Assembly: GCA_964421875.1 (NCBI GenBank)
Contig: CAYQZD010000048.1
Span: 1-25,639, forward strand
DNA from: CAYQZD01 sp964421875
GTDB taxonomy: Bacteria > Electryoneota > Tariuqbacteria > Tariuqbacterales > Tariuqbacteraceae
Direction of reading: 5' to 3'
Length of the DNA: 25,639 nt
The notes under the pieces were generated by a model. It had not been told where the DNA came from, made no database searches, and saw only the letters and a program-made list of their open reading frames with translations. The position numbers were made by a program, and so were the translations under genes. Positions 8,571 to 15,895 of this stretch are shown here, piece after piece (within the stretch, counting starts at the first letter, position 1; each line of letters starts with the position of its first letter).

Positions 8571-9310
8571 CAGTTCTTGGCTTTTGATTTCTTCTTAGCC
8601 ATCAGGTTCTTCATCACCTTTTTCTGCACTTCCTTTTCGTCGTTCATCAGGGCGTTGAGGAGCTTCATTGCGTCCTCCGGGGACATCTCCCCCTGCTGAG
8701 GTTGAGGGCGCTGTTGCTGCTGTTGCTCACCATCCTGCTCTTGCTGTTGTTTTTGCTGCTCCTCCTGTTGTTGCTGGTCCTGCCGGTCTTGCGGTTGTTC
8801 CTGCTGCTGCTGTTCCTGGTTGTCTTTAGACTCATCCTGTTCTTGTTCCTGTTGCTGCTGTTGCTGCTGTTGCTGCTGCATCATCCTCAATGCCAGTTCC
8901 AGGTTCTGCTTAGCCTGGAGGTCGCGGGGATTCAGCTTCAGGGAGTTGATATAGGCGGCGGCGGCTTTGTCGAACTGCTCCGCTTTAAATAGTGAATTCC
9001 CCATATTGTAGAAGGCCTGGGCTCGGGTCGCATCGCTTGCGCCTTCCAGCGATTTGAGGTAAAGCTCCATCGCCCGGTCTAAACTTTCGGTTTTATAGAG
9101 GGCGTTGCCCTGGTTGAAGAAGATTTCGGGGAGGGCTCCCTTCTCCTCAGCGCCTTTGTATTTCGCCAGGGCGTCATCGAAGACGCCCGCATCATATTGT
9201 TTGTTCCCCTGCTCGACCAGTTTACGGCGGGTTTGCGCCGGCGCGATTGAAGTTAGCGTCAAAGCCGCGATTAAGAGGAGTAGGATTATATTCATACTGG
9301 ATTCACGCAT
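8567..9310 (-). CDS. batC: BatC: TPR protein with long glutamine-rich tract
   Basis: A 247-residue exported TPR protein. A signal peptide (about 1-26) precedes three TPR units (about 30-140; QGNKQYDAGVFDDALAKYKGA, FFNQGNALYKTESLDRAMELY, AFYNMGNSLFKAEQFDKAAAAY). A Gln-rich region (145-206) contains a run of ten glutamines at 145-154. The conserved BatC end follows: SPEDAMKLLNALMNDEKEVQKK. Gln/Glu linkers are common in BatC, but this tract is long. CAG/CAA repeats make it prone to length change. The start at 9310 has no good Shine-Dalgarno, and a second ATG five codons on would still leave a full signal peptide. It is separated from batB by about 960 nt of repeats and probably has its own promoter at 9681-9709. 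Confidence 0.88.
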   Translation of the reverse strand: MRESSMNIILLLLIAALTLTSIAPAQTRRKLVEQGNKQYDAGVFDDALAKYKGAEEKGALPEIFFNQGNALYKTESLDRAMELYLKSLEGASDATRAQAFYNMGNSLFKAEQFDKAAAAYINSLKLNPRDLQAKQNLELALRMMQQQQQQQQQQEQEQDESKDNQEQQQQEQPQDRQDQQQQEEQQKQQQEQDGEQQQQQRPQPQQGEMSPEDAMKLLNALMNDEKEVQKKVMKNLMAKKKSKAKNW

Positions 9311-9450
9311 TGTTTTACAGCTTTAGTAATACGAGGAAAGCGTTTGTTTCGCTTCGTTCGCTATAACATTCTTTGACACGTTGCGGGGATTCTGCAGCAC
9401 AATAGATTGGTGTCGGGTGCGGGGACCCGATACCATGATAACGTTGTCTG

Positions 9451-9477
9451 CATTCCCACGCGGGAGCGTGGGAACGA
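9451..9477. repeat. Repeat A copy 1 (palindrome)
   Basis: Arms TTCCCACGC and GCGTGGGAA around a GGGA loop, flanked by CA and CGA. Four copies occur in the window with loop NGGA or degenerate. Confidence 0.85.
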
Positions 9478-9518
9478 GGTGATTCAGCAGATTGCGGGGA
9501 CTCTGACACGGTGACGAT

Positions 9519-9548
9519 GTCAGGTTTCTGCTACGCTAAAGACCTGAC
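9519..9548. repeat. Repeat B copy 1 (30-nt palindromic element)
   Basis: Begins GTCAGGT and ends AGACCTGAC. It follows repeat A, the same order as at 19054-19117. Confidence 0.75.
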
Positions 9549-9680
9549 TTGACGCTGATGCAATACTTCATTGTGGCGGCGGCGGTCCAGATGATGATGA
9601 TGATAATGAAAATGATGAGGGCGAAGCGAATTGAAATCCCTCAGCGCCGCTGCCCACGTTATCAACAGCCCCTCATAGGT

Positions 9681-9709
9681 AATATACACAATTGCTGAAC
9701 ATTTGTCAA
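9681..9709 (-). promoter_or_regulatory. Near-consensus sigma-70 promoter pointing to batCDE
   Basis: On the minus strand TTGACA (9709-9704) is separated by exactly 17 nt from TATATT (9686-9681). That is a perfect -35 and a 5/6 -10 at optimal spacing. Transcription would start near 9674 and run about 360 nt through repeats to batC. It could make batCDE independent of the upstream half of the operon. This assumes a housekeeping sigma with E. coli-like preference. Confidence 0.6.
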
Positions 9710-9795
9710 GTTTTACGGCAAAAAAGTTAATTTACGCTTAGGGCTTATACTTGATGGCCCGGGCGGTAATCCGAAAATGTATTCAAAAACCACTG

Positions 9796-9882
9796 TAATC
9801 CTCCCTGCCCCCCTTTAGAAAATAGGTGAAAGAAGGATTCCGGCTGCGCCGGAATGACTTATAAATTGGTGGATTAAGAACC
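9796..9882. repeat. Composite repeat C copy 1 (87 nt, three modules)
   Basis: Aligns without gaps to 19170-19256, with 11 differences counted by eye over 87 nt. Modules in order: a C-run/G-run hairpin, a GATTCCGGC/GCCGGAAT palindrome, and a GGTGG-type/AAGAACC end. Confidence 0.8.
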
Positions 9883-10010
9883 AATGCTGTCCCGGGAAAT
9901 TTTGTAACCTAAGATATTGGTGAAACCTACAGAGAACCAATAGATTCAAGAGAGTTTTTTTTACCGACTTTCTACATTAAGATAAATACAATGACTTCTA
10001 AATAAGTAAA

Positions 10011-10122
10011 AAATCCCCCTTAATCCCCCTTTTCCAAAGGGGGAAAAATAGCACATTTCCAATCTGTAGTATATTTTCCCGTCTTATTCCCCCCTTTTTT
10101 AAAGGGGGGCAGGGGGGATTAT
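10011..10122. repeat. Pair of facing G-run hairpins
   Basis: A stem CCCCCTTT/AAAGGGGG (10025-10043) and a second one CCCCCC...GGGGGG (10089-10109). The second is the reverse-complement form of the first module of repeat C, including the trailing CAGGGGGGATTA. They flank about 40 nt of AT-rich DNA. Confidence 0.6.
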
Positions 10123-10228
10123 TATTATGTATTATAAATACAATCATTTAGATTAACGATTTTTTTGGGGACACTATTGGTTAAGTACCCACTCTACAAT
10201 TTCGCATGCAATGACAGATGGTGGTATG

Positions 10229-10255
10229 CATTCCCACGCAGGAGCGTGGGAACGA
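10229..10255. repeat. Repeat A copy 2
   Basis: Arms TTCCCACGC (10231-10239) and GCGTGGGAA (10244-10252), loop AGGA. It ends about 17 nt before the batB stop codon. Confidence 0.85.
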
Positions 10256-10271
10256 AGGACATTTTCACAAT

Positions 10272-11282
10272 TCAATCCAGTTTAAAGAACCTTGACCAGG
10301 CGCCTCTTTTTTCGCTGACAAAGATTTCCAGCATCAGGCAGAGCAGGGCTGCGGCGGCGAAGAACTGGAACCGGTCTTCGTAGTCGGTGTATTGTTTGGC
10401 GGAGAGTTCGGTTTTCTCCATTCCGAAAATTTTTCGGTAGATTTTATCCAGTTCATCCTCGCCGGAGGTGCCTCGGTAGTAGCCGCCGCCGGCGGCTAAG
10501 GCTATCTCGGACAATAAGCCTTCGTTCAGGCGCGAGAGCACCACTGAACCTTTCCGATCCTGAAGATATCCCTTGAGGGAGGGGACGGGAGCGCCTGCCG
10601 GATTTCCCATTCCCACGGCGTAGATGACAATCCCTTTCTTTTTCGCTTCCTCCACCTCATCCATCACGTCACGCTCGTGGTCTTCACCATCGGTGATGAG
10701 AATCAGGACTCGCTGGCTTTCGGTTTCGCCTTGAAAGGCTTCAGCGGCGGTTTGGATGGCTTCCGCCAGCGCGGTTCCCTGAACTGGTATCAGCGAAGTA
10801 TCGAGGACATCGGTGAACATCCGGGCGGCGCTGTAATCGAGGGTGAGGGGGCATTGAGTGAAAGCGGCTCCGGCGAAGGCGACGATACCGATGCGGTCTC
10901 CCTTGAGCCTGTTGATGAAGGAATTCAGTTCATGCTTGGCTTTCATCAGTCGGTTGGGACGGACATCTTCGGCCATCATCGAAGCGGAAACATCCACCGC
11001 CACCATAATGTCCACTCCTTCGCGCTTGACCTCTTCGACCCTGGTGCCGATTTGGGGATTCACTGCGGCGGCGGCGATGAAAAAGAGGGCGGCGGCGATG
11101 AGGAATCCTTTCAATAAAATTTTACCCGGTGACAGGTCGGGAATCAGCCTTTTCAACATAGCCGATTGGGCGAATTTCGCCCGATCCCTGCTGCGGACTT
11201 TAGCTGCATAAAGGGTAAATATCACGGCTGCCAGTGCCAGCCATAACAGCCAGAGGAATTGGGGATTTGCCAGTCGAATCAT
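10272..11282 (-). CDS. batB: BatB: vWA-domain membrane protein
   Basis: A 336-residue protein with two N-terminal membrane helices (about 8-27 and 57-76), a von Willebrand factor A domain (about 88-290) and a C-terminal helix (about 306-326). The MIDAS metal site is visible: DVSAS (97-101), the PLTLDYSAARM threonine and ITDGEDHER. The order TM-TM-vWA-TM and the REGVDIMVAVDVSASMMAEDVRPNRL signature fit BatA/BatB, and its place after a first vWA gene makes it BatB. It presumably forms a complex with BatA and the TPR proteins at the membrane. The start follows directly on a GAGCAAC heptamer array, so its ribosome-binding region is the repeat itself. Confidence 0.9.
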   Translation of the reverse strand: MIRLANPQFLWLLWLALAAVIFTLYAAKVRSRDRAKFAQSAMLKRLIPDLSPGKILLKGFLIAAALFFIAAAAVNPQIGTRVEEVKREGVDIMVAVDVSASMMAEDVRPNRLMKAKHELNSFINRLKGDRIGIVAFAGAAFTQCPLTLDYSAARMFTDVLDTSLIPVQGTALAEAIQTAAEAFQGETESQRVLILITDGEDHERDVMDEVEEAKKKGIVIYAVGMGNPAGAPVPSLKGYLQDRKGSVVLSRLNEGLLSEIALAAGGGYYRGTSGEDELDKIYRKIFGMEKTELSAKQYTDYEDRFQFFAAAALLCLMLEIFVSEKRGAWSRFFKLD

Positions 11283-11283
11283 A

Positions 11284-11374
11284 GTTGCTCGTTGCTCGTT
11301 GCTCGTTGCTCGTTGCTCGGTGCTCGTTGCTCGTTGCTCGTTGCTCGTTACTCGGTGCTCGTTGCTCGGTTTTC
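11284..11374. repeat. Heptanucleotide tandem array between batA and batB (13 units)
   Basis: Thirteen consecutive 7-mers, mostly GTTGCTC on the plus strand (GAGCAAC on the coding strand), with variants GGTGCTC, GTTACTC and GGTTTTC towards the batA side. The array fills almost the whole 94-nt gap between the batA stop and the batB ATG. No Shine-Dalgarno other than the repeated GAG core is seen. Seven-base units are not a multiple of three, but the array is outside both reading frames, so copy changes would alter spacing or RNA structure rather than protein. Confidence 0.9.
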
Positions 11375-11376
11375 GG

Positions 11377-12363
11377 TTAGGGAATACGTCGCAAACGAGT
11401 GCCTGAAAGGGCGGTTTCCGCCGCCAGCAAAATCAACGCAATCAGCGCATAGGGGAGGAACAGTTCCGTGTAGGTGCGGTACTCCTTCACTTCGATTTCA
11501 GTCTTTTCCATCTGGTCGATGCGAGCGTAGATTTCGCGCAGTTTCTTTTCATCGGTGGCGCGGAAATAGACGCCTGCGGTAGTTTCAGCGATTTCCCGCA
11601 GCAGTTCTTCGTCTATTTTCACCGGGATTTGCTGATAGCGTACGCCAAAGGGGGTTTGCACCGGATAAGGGGCAGTGCCTTCGGAGCCGGCGCCGATGGT
11701 GTAAATTTTCACCCCCATAGCCTGCCCGGCTTGGGCGGCGGTCAGGGGGTCGATTTCTCCCCGGTTGTTTTGACCGTCGGTGAGGAGGATGACGATTTTC
11801 GATTCAGCCTCGCTGTCGCGAAGGCGGTTCAAGCAGTTCGCCAGGGCGGTGCCGATGGCGGTGCCGTCTTCGATAGCGCCGACTTCGATGCGGTCGATAA
11901 AAGCGGTCAGAACATCATAATCCAGCGTAAGCGGGCATTGGGTATAACTTTCCCCGGCGAAGACCACCAGTCCGATGCGGTCGGAGGTTCTACCTTTGAT
12001 GAATTCCTTCGCCACTTCTTTGGCGGCGCCGATGCGGTTCTGGGGATGGAAATCCTCCGCCAGCATCGAGGAGGAGATATCCAGGGCGAGGATGATGTCA
12101 ATCCCTTCGGTATGGATTTCGCGCTCTTGCGAGGAAGAGCGGGGCCGGGCGATAACCAGCACCAACAGCGCTATCACCAGAATCCGCAGAATCCAGGGAA
12201 TATAGCGCAGTCTGCTGGATTTCACCACTCCCATCGACCGAAACGGTATCAGCGAAGGGAAGGGCAGACTCTGCTCTTTGCGCCATTTGAGCAGGCGCAA
12301 TGCAAGTAGCAGCCCGATAGGCAGCAACAGTAGAAACACATAGGGGTCGTAGAACGATTTCAC
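11377..12363 (-). CDS. batA: BatA: vWA-domain membrane protein
   Basis: A 328-residue vWA protein. An N-terminal helix (about 8-26) and a second one (about 55-73) precede the vWA domain (about 88-295). The C-terminal helix is about 305-322. MIDAS residues are D95, S97, S99 (ALDISSSM), a threonine in CPLTLDYD and the LLTDGQNNRG aspartate. The EGIDIILALDISSSMLAEDFHPQNR sequence is close to the family consensus, and it is clearly paralogous to BatB downstream. It overlaps the preceding BatD-like gene by 4 nt. The vWA domain faces the periplasm or cytoplasm depending on topology, which the sequence alone does not settle. Confidence 0.9.
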   Translation of the reverse strand: MKSFYDPYVFLLLLPIGLLLALRLLKWRKEQSLPFPSLIPFRSMGVVKSSRLRYIPWILRILVIALLVLVIARPRSSSQEREIHTEGIDIILALDISSSMLAEDFHPQNRIGAAKEVAKEFIKGRTSDRIGLVVFAGESYTQCPLTLDYDVLTAFIDRIEVGAIEDGTAIGTALANCLNRLRDSEAESKIVILLTDGQNNRGEIDPLTAAQAGQAMGVKIYTIGAGSEGTAPYPVQTPFGVRYQQIPVKIDEELLREIAETTAGVYFRATDEKKLREIYARIDQMEKTEIEVKEYRTYTELFLPYALIALILLAAETALSGTRLRRIP

Positions 12364-13421
12364 TGACTCCCCTCCCCCGCCCCATTCTCGGCCGGAACCG
12401 TTTCCATACTTCCTTCCCGCTCCGTTTCATCGATCCCGGAATCCGGGGGCTGGCGTTTCAGGGCGTTATCGCGCGCCTCTTTCAATAACTTATAGGTCTG
12501 GTCAATGAGACGCTGGCAGTTTTCGGCGTCGGGGATGTATTTGGCGAATTTCACCAAATCGGCGTCTTGCAGATATTCCTTCGCACGATGTAAATCCACT
12601 ATATTGTTGACGGAGATTTCATCCAAAAGTTCTTCCGTAGTCATTTCCAGCGCGGGAATTTCGAATTCTCCTTCGATGTATTCCCGGAAGATTTCCGTGG
12701 CTTCGGAATAATATTCCTTGACAAAACCTTTTTTCCAGGGGGCGGCGGCTTCCAATTCGGTGAGGCGTTTCATCGCCCGGCGGTAGGGGTCGATGAACTC
12801 TGCCGCCACCGCAGACTCCTCGATTTCGCGGGGACGGAGTTTACGCCGTTTCCACCGCCAGTAAGTTAGCGCCGCGACAGCGAGTAGCGCCAGCAGGATG
12901 ATGTAGGGCAGATAATCGGCGAACTCCCGGGGCAGGTTGGCTGGCGGTTTGATGTCGTGAATTCCAGATAGGGTGTCTCCCCCGGCGAATTTGACAGTTA
13001 AGAACAGCGAATCGGCGGCGATGGAGGAGATTACGGTATCGCCCCGGCTGTGATAGTTGATTGTCAGCGGAGGGATGGTGAAGTTTCCGGTGTCGTAAGC
13101 CGCCAGGTTGAGGGTGAAGTTGTCGATAATCTCCTCCCCCGCTCTCGCCGGTTCGAACTGAATGAGTTCAATCACCTCCAGCTTGCCCGCTTTTTCCCCG
13201 GGGTCCGGGGGAAAGACGATGATGTCCGGGGAATGCGCCACTTCAATGCGGACGGGAATATAGTCGCCGATGAGATATTCAGTGGTGTCAAGCGCGGCGG
13301 AAATCCGGATTTGGTCCGAGGCGGCGCAACGCTGCGGCGCGAAGACGAAGAGGATAACTAAAGTTGACAAGAGAAACAACGCCGCTTTGCGCAGTTTTCT
13401 ATGTTCAATTACCGGATTCAT
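12360..13421 (-). CDS. BatD-like single-pass membrane protein between DUF58 and batA
   Basis: A 353-residue protein with a signal peptide (about 10-34), an exported beta-sandwich (about 36-145, starting IRISAALDTTEYLIGDYIPV, like the opening of BatD-type domains), one transmembrane helix (170-188) and a cytoplasmic helical domain (about 195-325) like the DUF4381-type tail of BatD and of proteins beside vWA genes. The final 30 residues are acidic and probably disordered. It starts within an ATGA overlap with the DUF58 gene and ends in a 4-nt overlap with batA, so translation is coupled to both. It is much shorter than BatD itself and probably a second adaptor of the same complex. The name is by analogy only. 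Confidence 0.75.
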   Translation of the reverse strand: MNPVIEHRKLRKAALFLLSTLVILFVFAPQRCAASDQIRISAALDTTEYLIGDYIPVRIEVAHSPDIIVFPPDPGEKAGKLEVIELIQFEPARAGEEIIDNFTLNLAAYDTGNFTIPPLTINYHSRGDTVISSIAADSLFLTVKFAGGDTLSGIHDIKPPANLPREFADYLPYIILLALLAVAALTYWRWKRRKLRPREIEESAVAAEFIDPYRRAMKRLTELEAAAPWKKGFVKEYYSEATEIFREYIEGEFEIPALEMTTEELLDEISVNNIVDLHRAKEYLQDADLVKFAKYIPDAENCQRLIDQTYKLLKEARDNALKRQPPDSGIDETEREGSMETVPAENGAGEGSQ

Positions 13422-14311
13422 CTTTTAGTCCCGCGCCTCTTGAAAAAGAGCACCAGGGAATTGATGTAATCCCCGGAGGCGTCAACTTCGATATAATCCA
13501 CGCTGCAGCGGTTGAGCTTATTCAGCAGATCCGCGAAATCCCGGTTTACAGTATCCCGGTAGGCGTCGCGGAAAGCGGGCGAATGCAAATCTAACACCAG
13601 CCTTCGTCCGGTTTCCAGGTCTCGGACCTTCAGCAGTCCGGCCGGGGGAAGCCGACGTTCGCGGGGGTCGGTGATTCTCAGAGCGATGAGGTCGTGTTTC
13701 GCTCCGGCGATTTTCAATCCGGCGTCGTATTCTGCGTCCCAGAAATCCGAGACCAGGAAGACAATGGCTTTCTTCTTGGTGACCTTGTTCAGATATTCCA
13801 GGGCTGCGGCGATGTCGGTGCCTTTACCCTGGGGTTTGAAGAAGAGGAGTTCGCGGAGTATTCTCAGGACGTGGGATTTCCCTTTTTTGGGCGGGACGAA
13901 GAGTTCAATCCTGTCTGAAAAGAGTATCAGCCCCACCTTGTCGTTGTTTTTCAGGGCAGAGAACGCCAGCACCGCCGAGATTTCCGCGGCGATTTCGCTT
14001 TTGGTTTCGCGCAACGAACCAAACTTCCCTGAGGAAGATATATCCACCATCAGAATCAACACCAACTCCCGCTCCTCCTGGAATACTTTGACGTAGGGGT
14101 GGCCTAAGCGGGCGGAGACGTTCCAGTCTATGAGGCGGACATCGTCCCCGAAGCTGTACTCCCGGACTTCGGCAAAGTCGATACCGCGCCCTTTGAAGGC
14201 GGAGTGGTATTCGCCGGAGAACATTTCGTTGACCACGCCTCGGGTCTTGATTTCGATGAAGCGGACTTTTTTCAGGATGTCGCGGGTTAAGGTCTGTTGG
14301 TTGTCGTTCAT
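13418..14311 (-). CDS. DUF58 domain protein (vWA-like) of the MoxR/Bat system
   Basis: A 297-residue soluble protein. The DUF58 signature lies at about 38-80: GRGIDFAEVREY, GDDVRLIDWN and PYVKVFQEERE. A vWA-like core follows with DISSS at 90-94 and FLVSDFWDAEYD. DUF58 proteins are encoded beside moxR-type AAA ATPases and bat genes and are thought to be partners of the ATPase. Here it is the first gene of the bat operon, and no moxR lies immediately upstream; the next upstream gene on this strand is an unrelated metalloprotease more than 300 nt away. The ATPase must be beyond the window or lost. Confidence 0.88.
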   Translation of the reverse strand: MNDNQQTLTRDILKKVRFIEIKTRGVVNEMFSGEYHSAFKGRGIDFAEVREYSFGDDVRLIDWNVSARLGHPYVKVFQEERELVLILMVDISSSGKFGSLRETKSEIAAEISAVLAFSALKNNDKVGLILFSDRIELFVPPKKGKSHVLRILRELLFFKPQGKGTDIAAALEYLNKVTKKKAIVFLVSDFWDAEYDAGLKIAGAKHDLIALRITDPRERRLPPAGLLKVRDLETGRRLVLDLHSPAFRDAYRDTVNRDFADLLNKLNRCSVDYIEVDASGDYINSLVLFFKRRGTKR

Positions 14312-14621
14312 TTACTATCTTTAGGTTAGATATCTTACCTTAGTTAAGTCAGGTCGTTAGCATAGCGGAGACCTGCCTTGATTCGCTGGCAGGTCACACC
14401 CGCATTCTGCGTGCAAGACCTGCCAGAACAGTGAAAAACACTATTCTATATAGAAGAACGAATTCACAGATTCGCGCTATAGAACATCTTCACACATCAA
14501 TGCGCAATGATTCGGATAGAGAAACCATCGAATGATGGTTTATCATAGATACTTTTTCAGAGGTTAGATTGTTCCCTGGAAAGTGAGAATGGAGGGGTGG
14601 TCGATGATTAACAGATGAGAA
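14312..14621. repeat. Gene-free 310-nt region with inverted repeat copies
   Basis: Upstream of the bat operon. It contains a reverse-oriented repeat B (14348-14377), a 10-bp inverted repeat CTGGCAGGTC (14386-14395) / GACCTGCCAG (14417-14426) enclosing a smaller CGCA/TGCG hairpin, a 12-nt palindrome TTCTATATAGAA (14444-14455), and a reverse-oriented repeat F (14525-14544). The bat promoter should be in this region, but I cannot choose one confidently. Confidence 0.65.
14348..14377. repeat. Repeat B copy 3 (reverse orientation)
   Basis: Read on the minus strand it gives GGCAGGTCTCCGC...GACCTGAC, matching the copy at 19088 over most of its 30 nt. Confidence 0.7.
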
Positions 14622-15656
14622 TCAGATACGATAATCTATTTTGAAGGGATTATTCGTATCGAGGCGGTAATTTCCGGAGTCAACCTCCACACTTGGAGCT
14701 ATATCTGAGGATTCCGCTTCATCAGAGGAATCAGGTTTAGCGGCAGCGTTGATACTTTGAATCAGATTGTTCTCAGAATCTTTTTCATTCTCTATTTGCC
14801 ATGGCGATTCGGATTCCCGTTTCTCTTCGGTTTCTTTGGCTTTGAATCTCTCGGCGATACCGAGGGGCGTGGAATTTGTCATTTCTTCCGGTGCGGCGGC
14901 GTCAGTTTGTTCCTGAAGGTTCTCAGCTTCGGTTTTCAGTCCGGCTTTCTTGGCGCCGTTGGAGTTATTTTGTGATATTTCGCGCTGGGCTTGAGAGGCT
15001 TTGCGGCGGGCCTGGGCGGCGACTTTCAAATCTTGGGAGGAGGGTTTGGCAGGAGCCAGGGCGGCTCTTTCCACCTTTCGGGCGTTTTGCAGGTCTTGTT
15101 GGGGATTGGGGGAATCTGGTATCGCCAGTCCTACTTCTCCGCCTACGGCGTATTGCTTGCCGTCAGGGCCGCGCTGGTACTGGTAGCGGGCTCCGCCCCT
15201 GGCAAGCCCCCCTGCGGCGGCGATGTGAGCCTGCTCGTGCGTGCGCACTTCCCGATCCCTCTGCTGCATTTTATCAAGTTTCCTCTGTTCCTCATCGTTC
15301 AATTCTTCGCTTTTGGGTTTGCCGGAGGCGCTTTTTTTATCTTCAAGGGTAGATTCCTGTGATTTTTCGCCTTCTTCCCCGGATTGATTTGCCTCAAAGT
15401 TTTTCCCCACCTGGGCATTGTAGCGTTTTCGGGATTCGGGGGAGATAATAAGTTCGTCCTGAAGAATAGTCTGCGGATTTCCGGTTTCCGAGCGTTCGGC
15501 TGATTCGGTGCGGCGGGCGGCGAGGTCCTTGAATATCAACGCGTTTAGGGCGGAAGAATCGATCCCGGAAGATATGGCTGAAAGAGGCATTGGTCTGCCG
15601 ATTTTCTTAAGATTAGAGAATGAGGGGCGGAATCCCTCTATTTCTGTTATCGACAC
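14622..15656 (-). CDS. SprA-related (CJM1_0395-type) putative metalloprotease
   Basis: A 344-residue protein recognisable by its central block (about 128-210): RDREVRTHEQAHIAAAGG with the zincin-type HEQAH at 140-144, followed by GGARYQYQRGPDGKQYAVGGEVG and a NPQQDLQNARKVERAALAP segment. This is the pattern of the SprA-related family of putative metalloproteases. The flanks (about 30-125 and 215-344) are charged, low-complexity and probably disordered. No signal peptide is visible. The start is GTG and lacks a clear Shine-Dalgarno; an internal ATG at residue 23 is an alternative. It is divergent from the CheD-like gene across 239 nt of AT-rich DNA. The catalytic role is predicted from HExxH only, as the family has little biochemistry. 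Confidence 0.78.
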   Translation of the reverse strand: MSITEIEGFRPSFSNLKKIGRPMPLSAISSGIDSSALNALIFKDLAARRTESAERSETGNPQTILQDELIISPESRKRYNAQVGKNFEANQSGEEGEKSQESTLEDKKSASGKPKSEELNDEEQRKLDKMQQRDREVRTHEQAHIAAAGGLARGGARYQYQRGPDGKQYAVGGEVGLAIPDSPNPQQDLQNARKVERAALAPAKPSSQDLKVAAQARRKASQAQREISQNNSNGAKKAGLKTEAENLQEQTDAAAPEEMTNSTPLGIAERFKAKETEEKRESESPWQIENEKDSENNLIQSINAAAKPDSSDEAESSDIAPSVEVDSGNYRLDTNNPFKIDYRI

Positions 15657-15744
15657 AATTTGGTTTAACTTTAGCTTTTCCGTTATTTTTTTAAGATTTT
15701 TTCAATTTCGTTTTCCTTAAAAACTCAAAAAAAATCGACTAAAC

Positions 15745-15773
15745 TTGATTAATAGCTATTTTGGCAATATTTT
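15745..15773 (+). promoter_or_regulatory. Possible promoter for the cheD-HDOD-fapA unit
   Basis: TTGATT (15745-15750), 17 nt, TATTTT (15768-15773) in an AT-rich stretch between divergent genes. The match is moderate and other AT-rich hexamers nearby could serve, so confidence is low. Confidence 0.3.
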
Positions 15774-15834
15774 TATATATTCTATGGTCGTATAGTGGTT
15801 TAGTTTATTTTTAGCCGGAGATAAACTGTCTTTG

Positions 15835-15861
15835 CATTCCCACACGAGATAGTGGGAACGA
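15835..15861. repeat. Repeat A copy 4 (degenerate)
   Basis: Arms TTCCCAC and GTGGGAA remain, with the centre changed to ACGAGATA. It lies 34 nt upstream of the CheD-like start. Confidence 0.7.
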
Positions 15862-15895
15862 AGATTATATACTTGAGGGGAATTTTCAGAGCGTT

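Larger units (their letters stand above)
9311..10271. repeat. Repeat-filled gap splitting the bat operon
   Basis: No gene is visible in these 961 nt. In order the region holds a hairpin with arms TGGTGTCGGGT/ACCCGATACCA (9408-9435), repeat A (9451), direct repeats TTGCGGGG[A]TTCTG/TTGCGGGGACTCTG (9381, 9492), repeat B (9519), an ATG-type microsatellite (about 9585-9605), a minus-strand promoter (9681-9709), composite repeat C (9796-9882), two G-run hairpins facing each other (10011-10049, 10086-10122), a worn C end (about 10175-10206) and a second repeat A (10229). Apparent peptides here, such as one containing SHAPAWEC on the minus strand, are translations of repeats. Confidence 0.75.

Noticed and set aside
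8702..8992. Leucine-rich open frame opposite the batC Gln tract
   Set aside because: It is the antisense reading of CAG/CAA repeats (CTG/TTG), not a membrane protein gene.
9315..9509. 64-codon minus-strand frame containing SHAPAWEC
   Set aside because: It is a translation of repeat A and neighbouring repeats; the same peptide would arise at any copy.
9560..9674. Small ORF just after the internal bat promoter (Ser/Pro-rich GTG frame of about 29 codons)
   Set aside because: Driven by an ATG-type microsatellite, with no Shine-Dalgarno and no family resemblance.
11284..11374. CRISPR-like array
   Set aside because: Units are 7 nt with no spacers. It is a simple tandem repeat.
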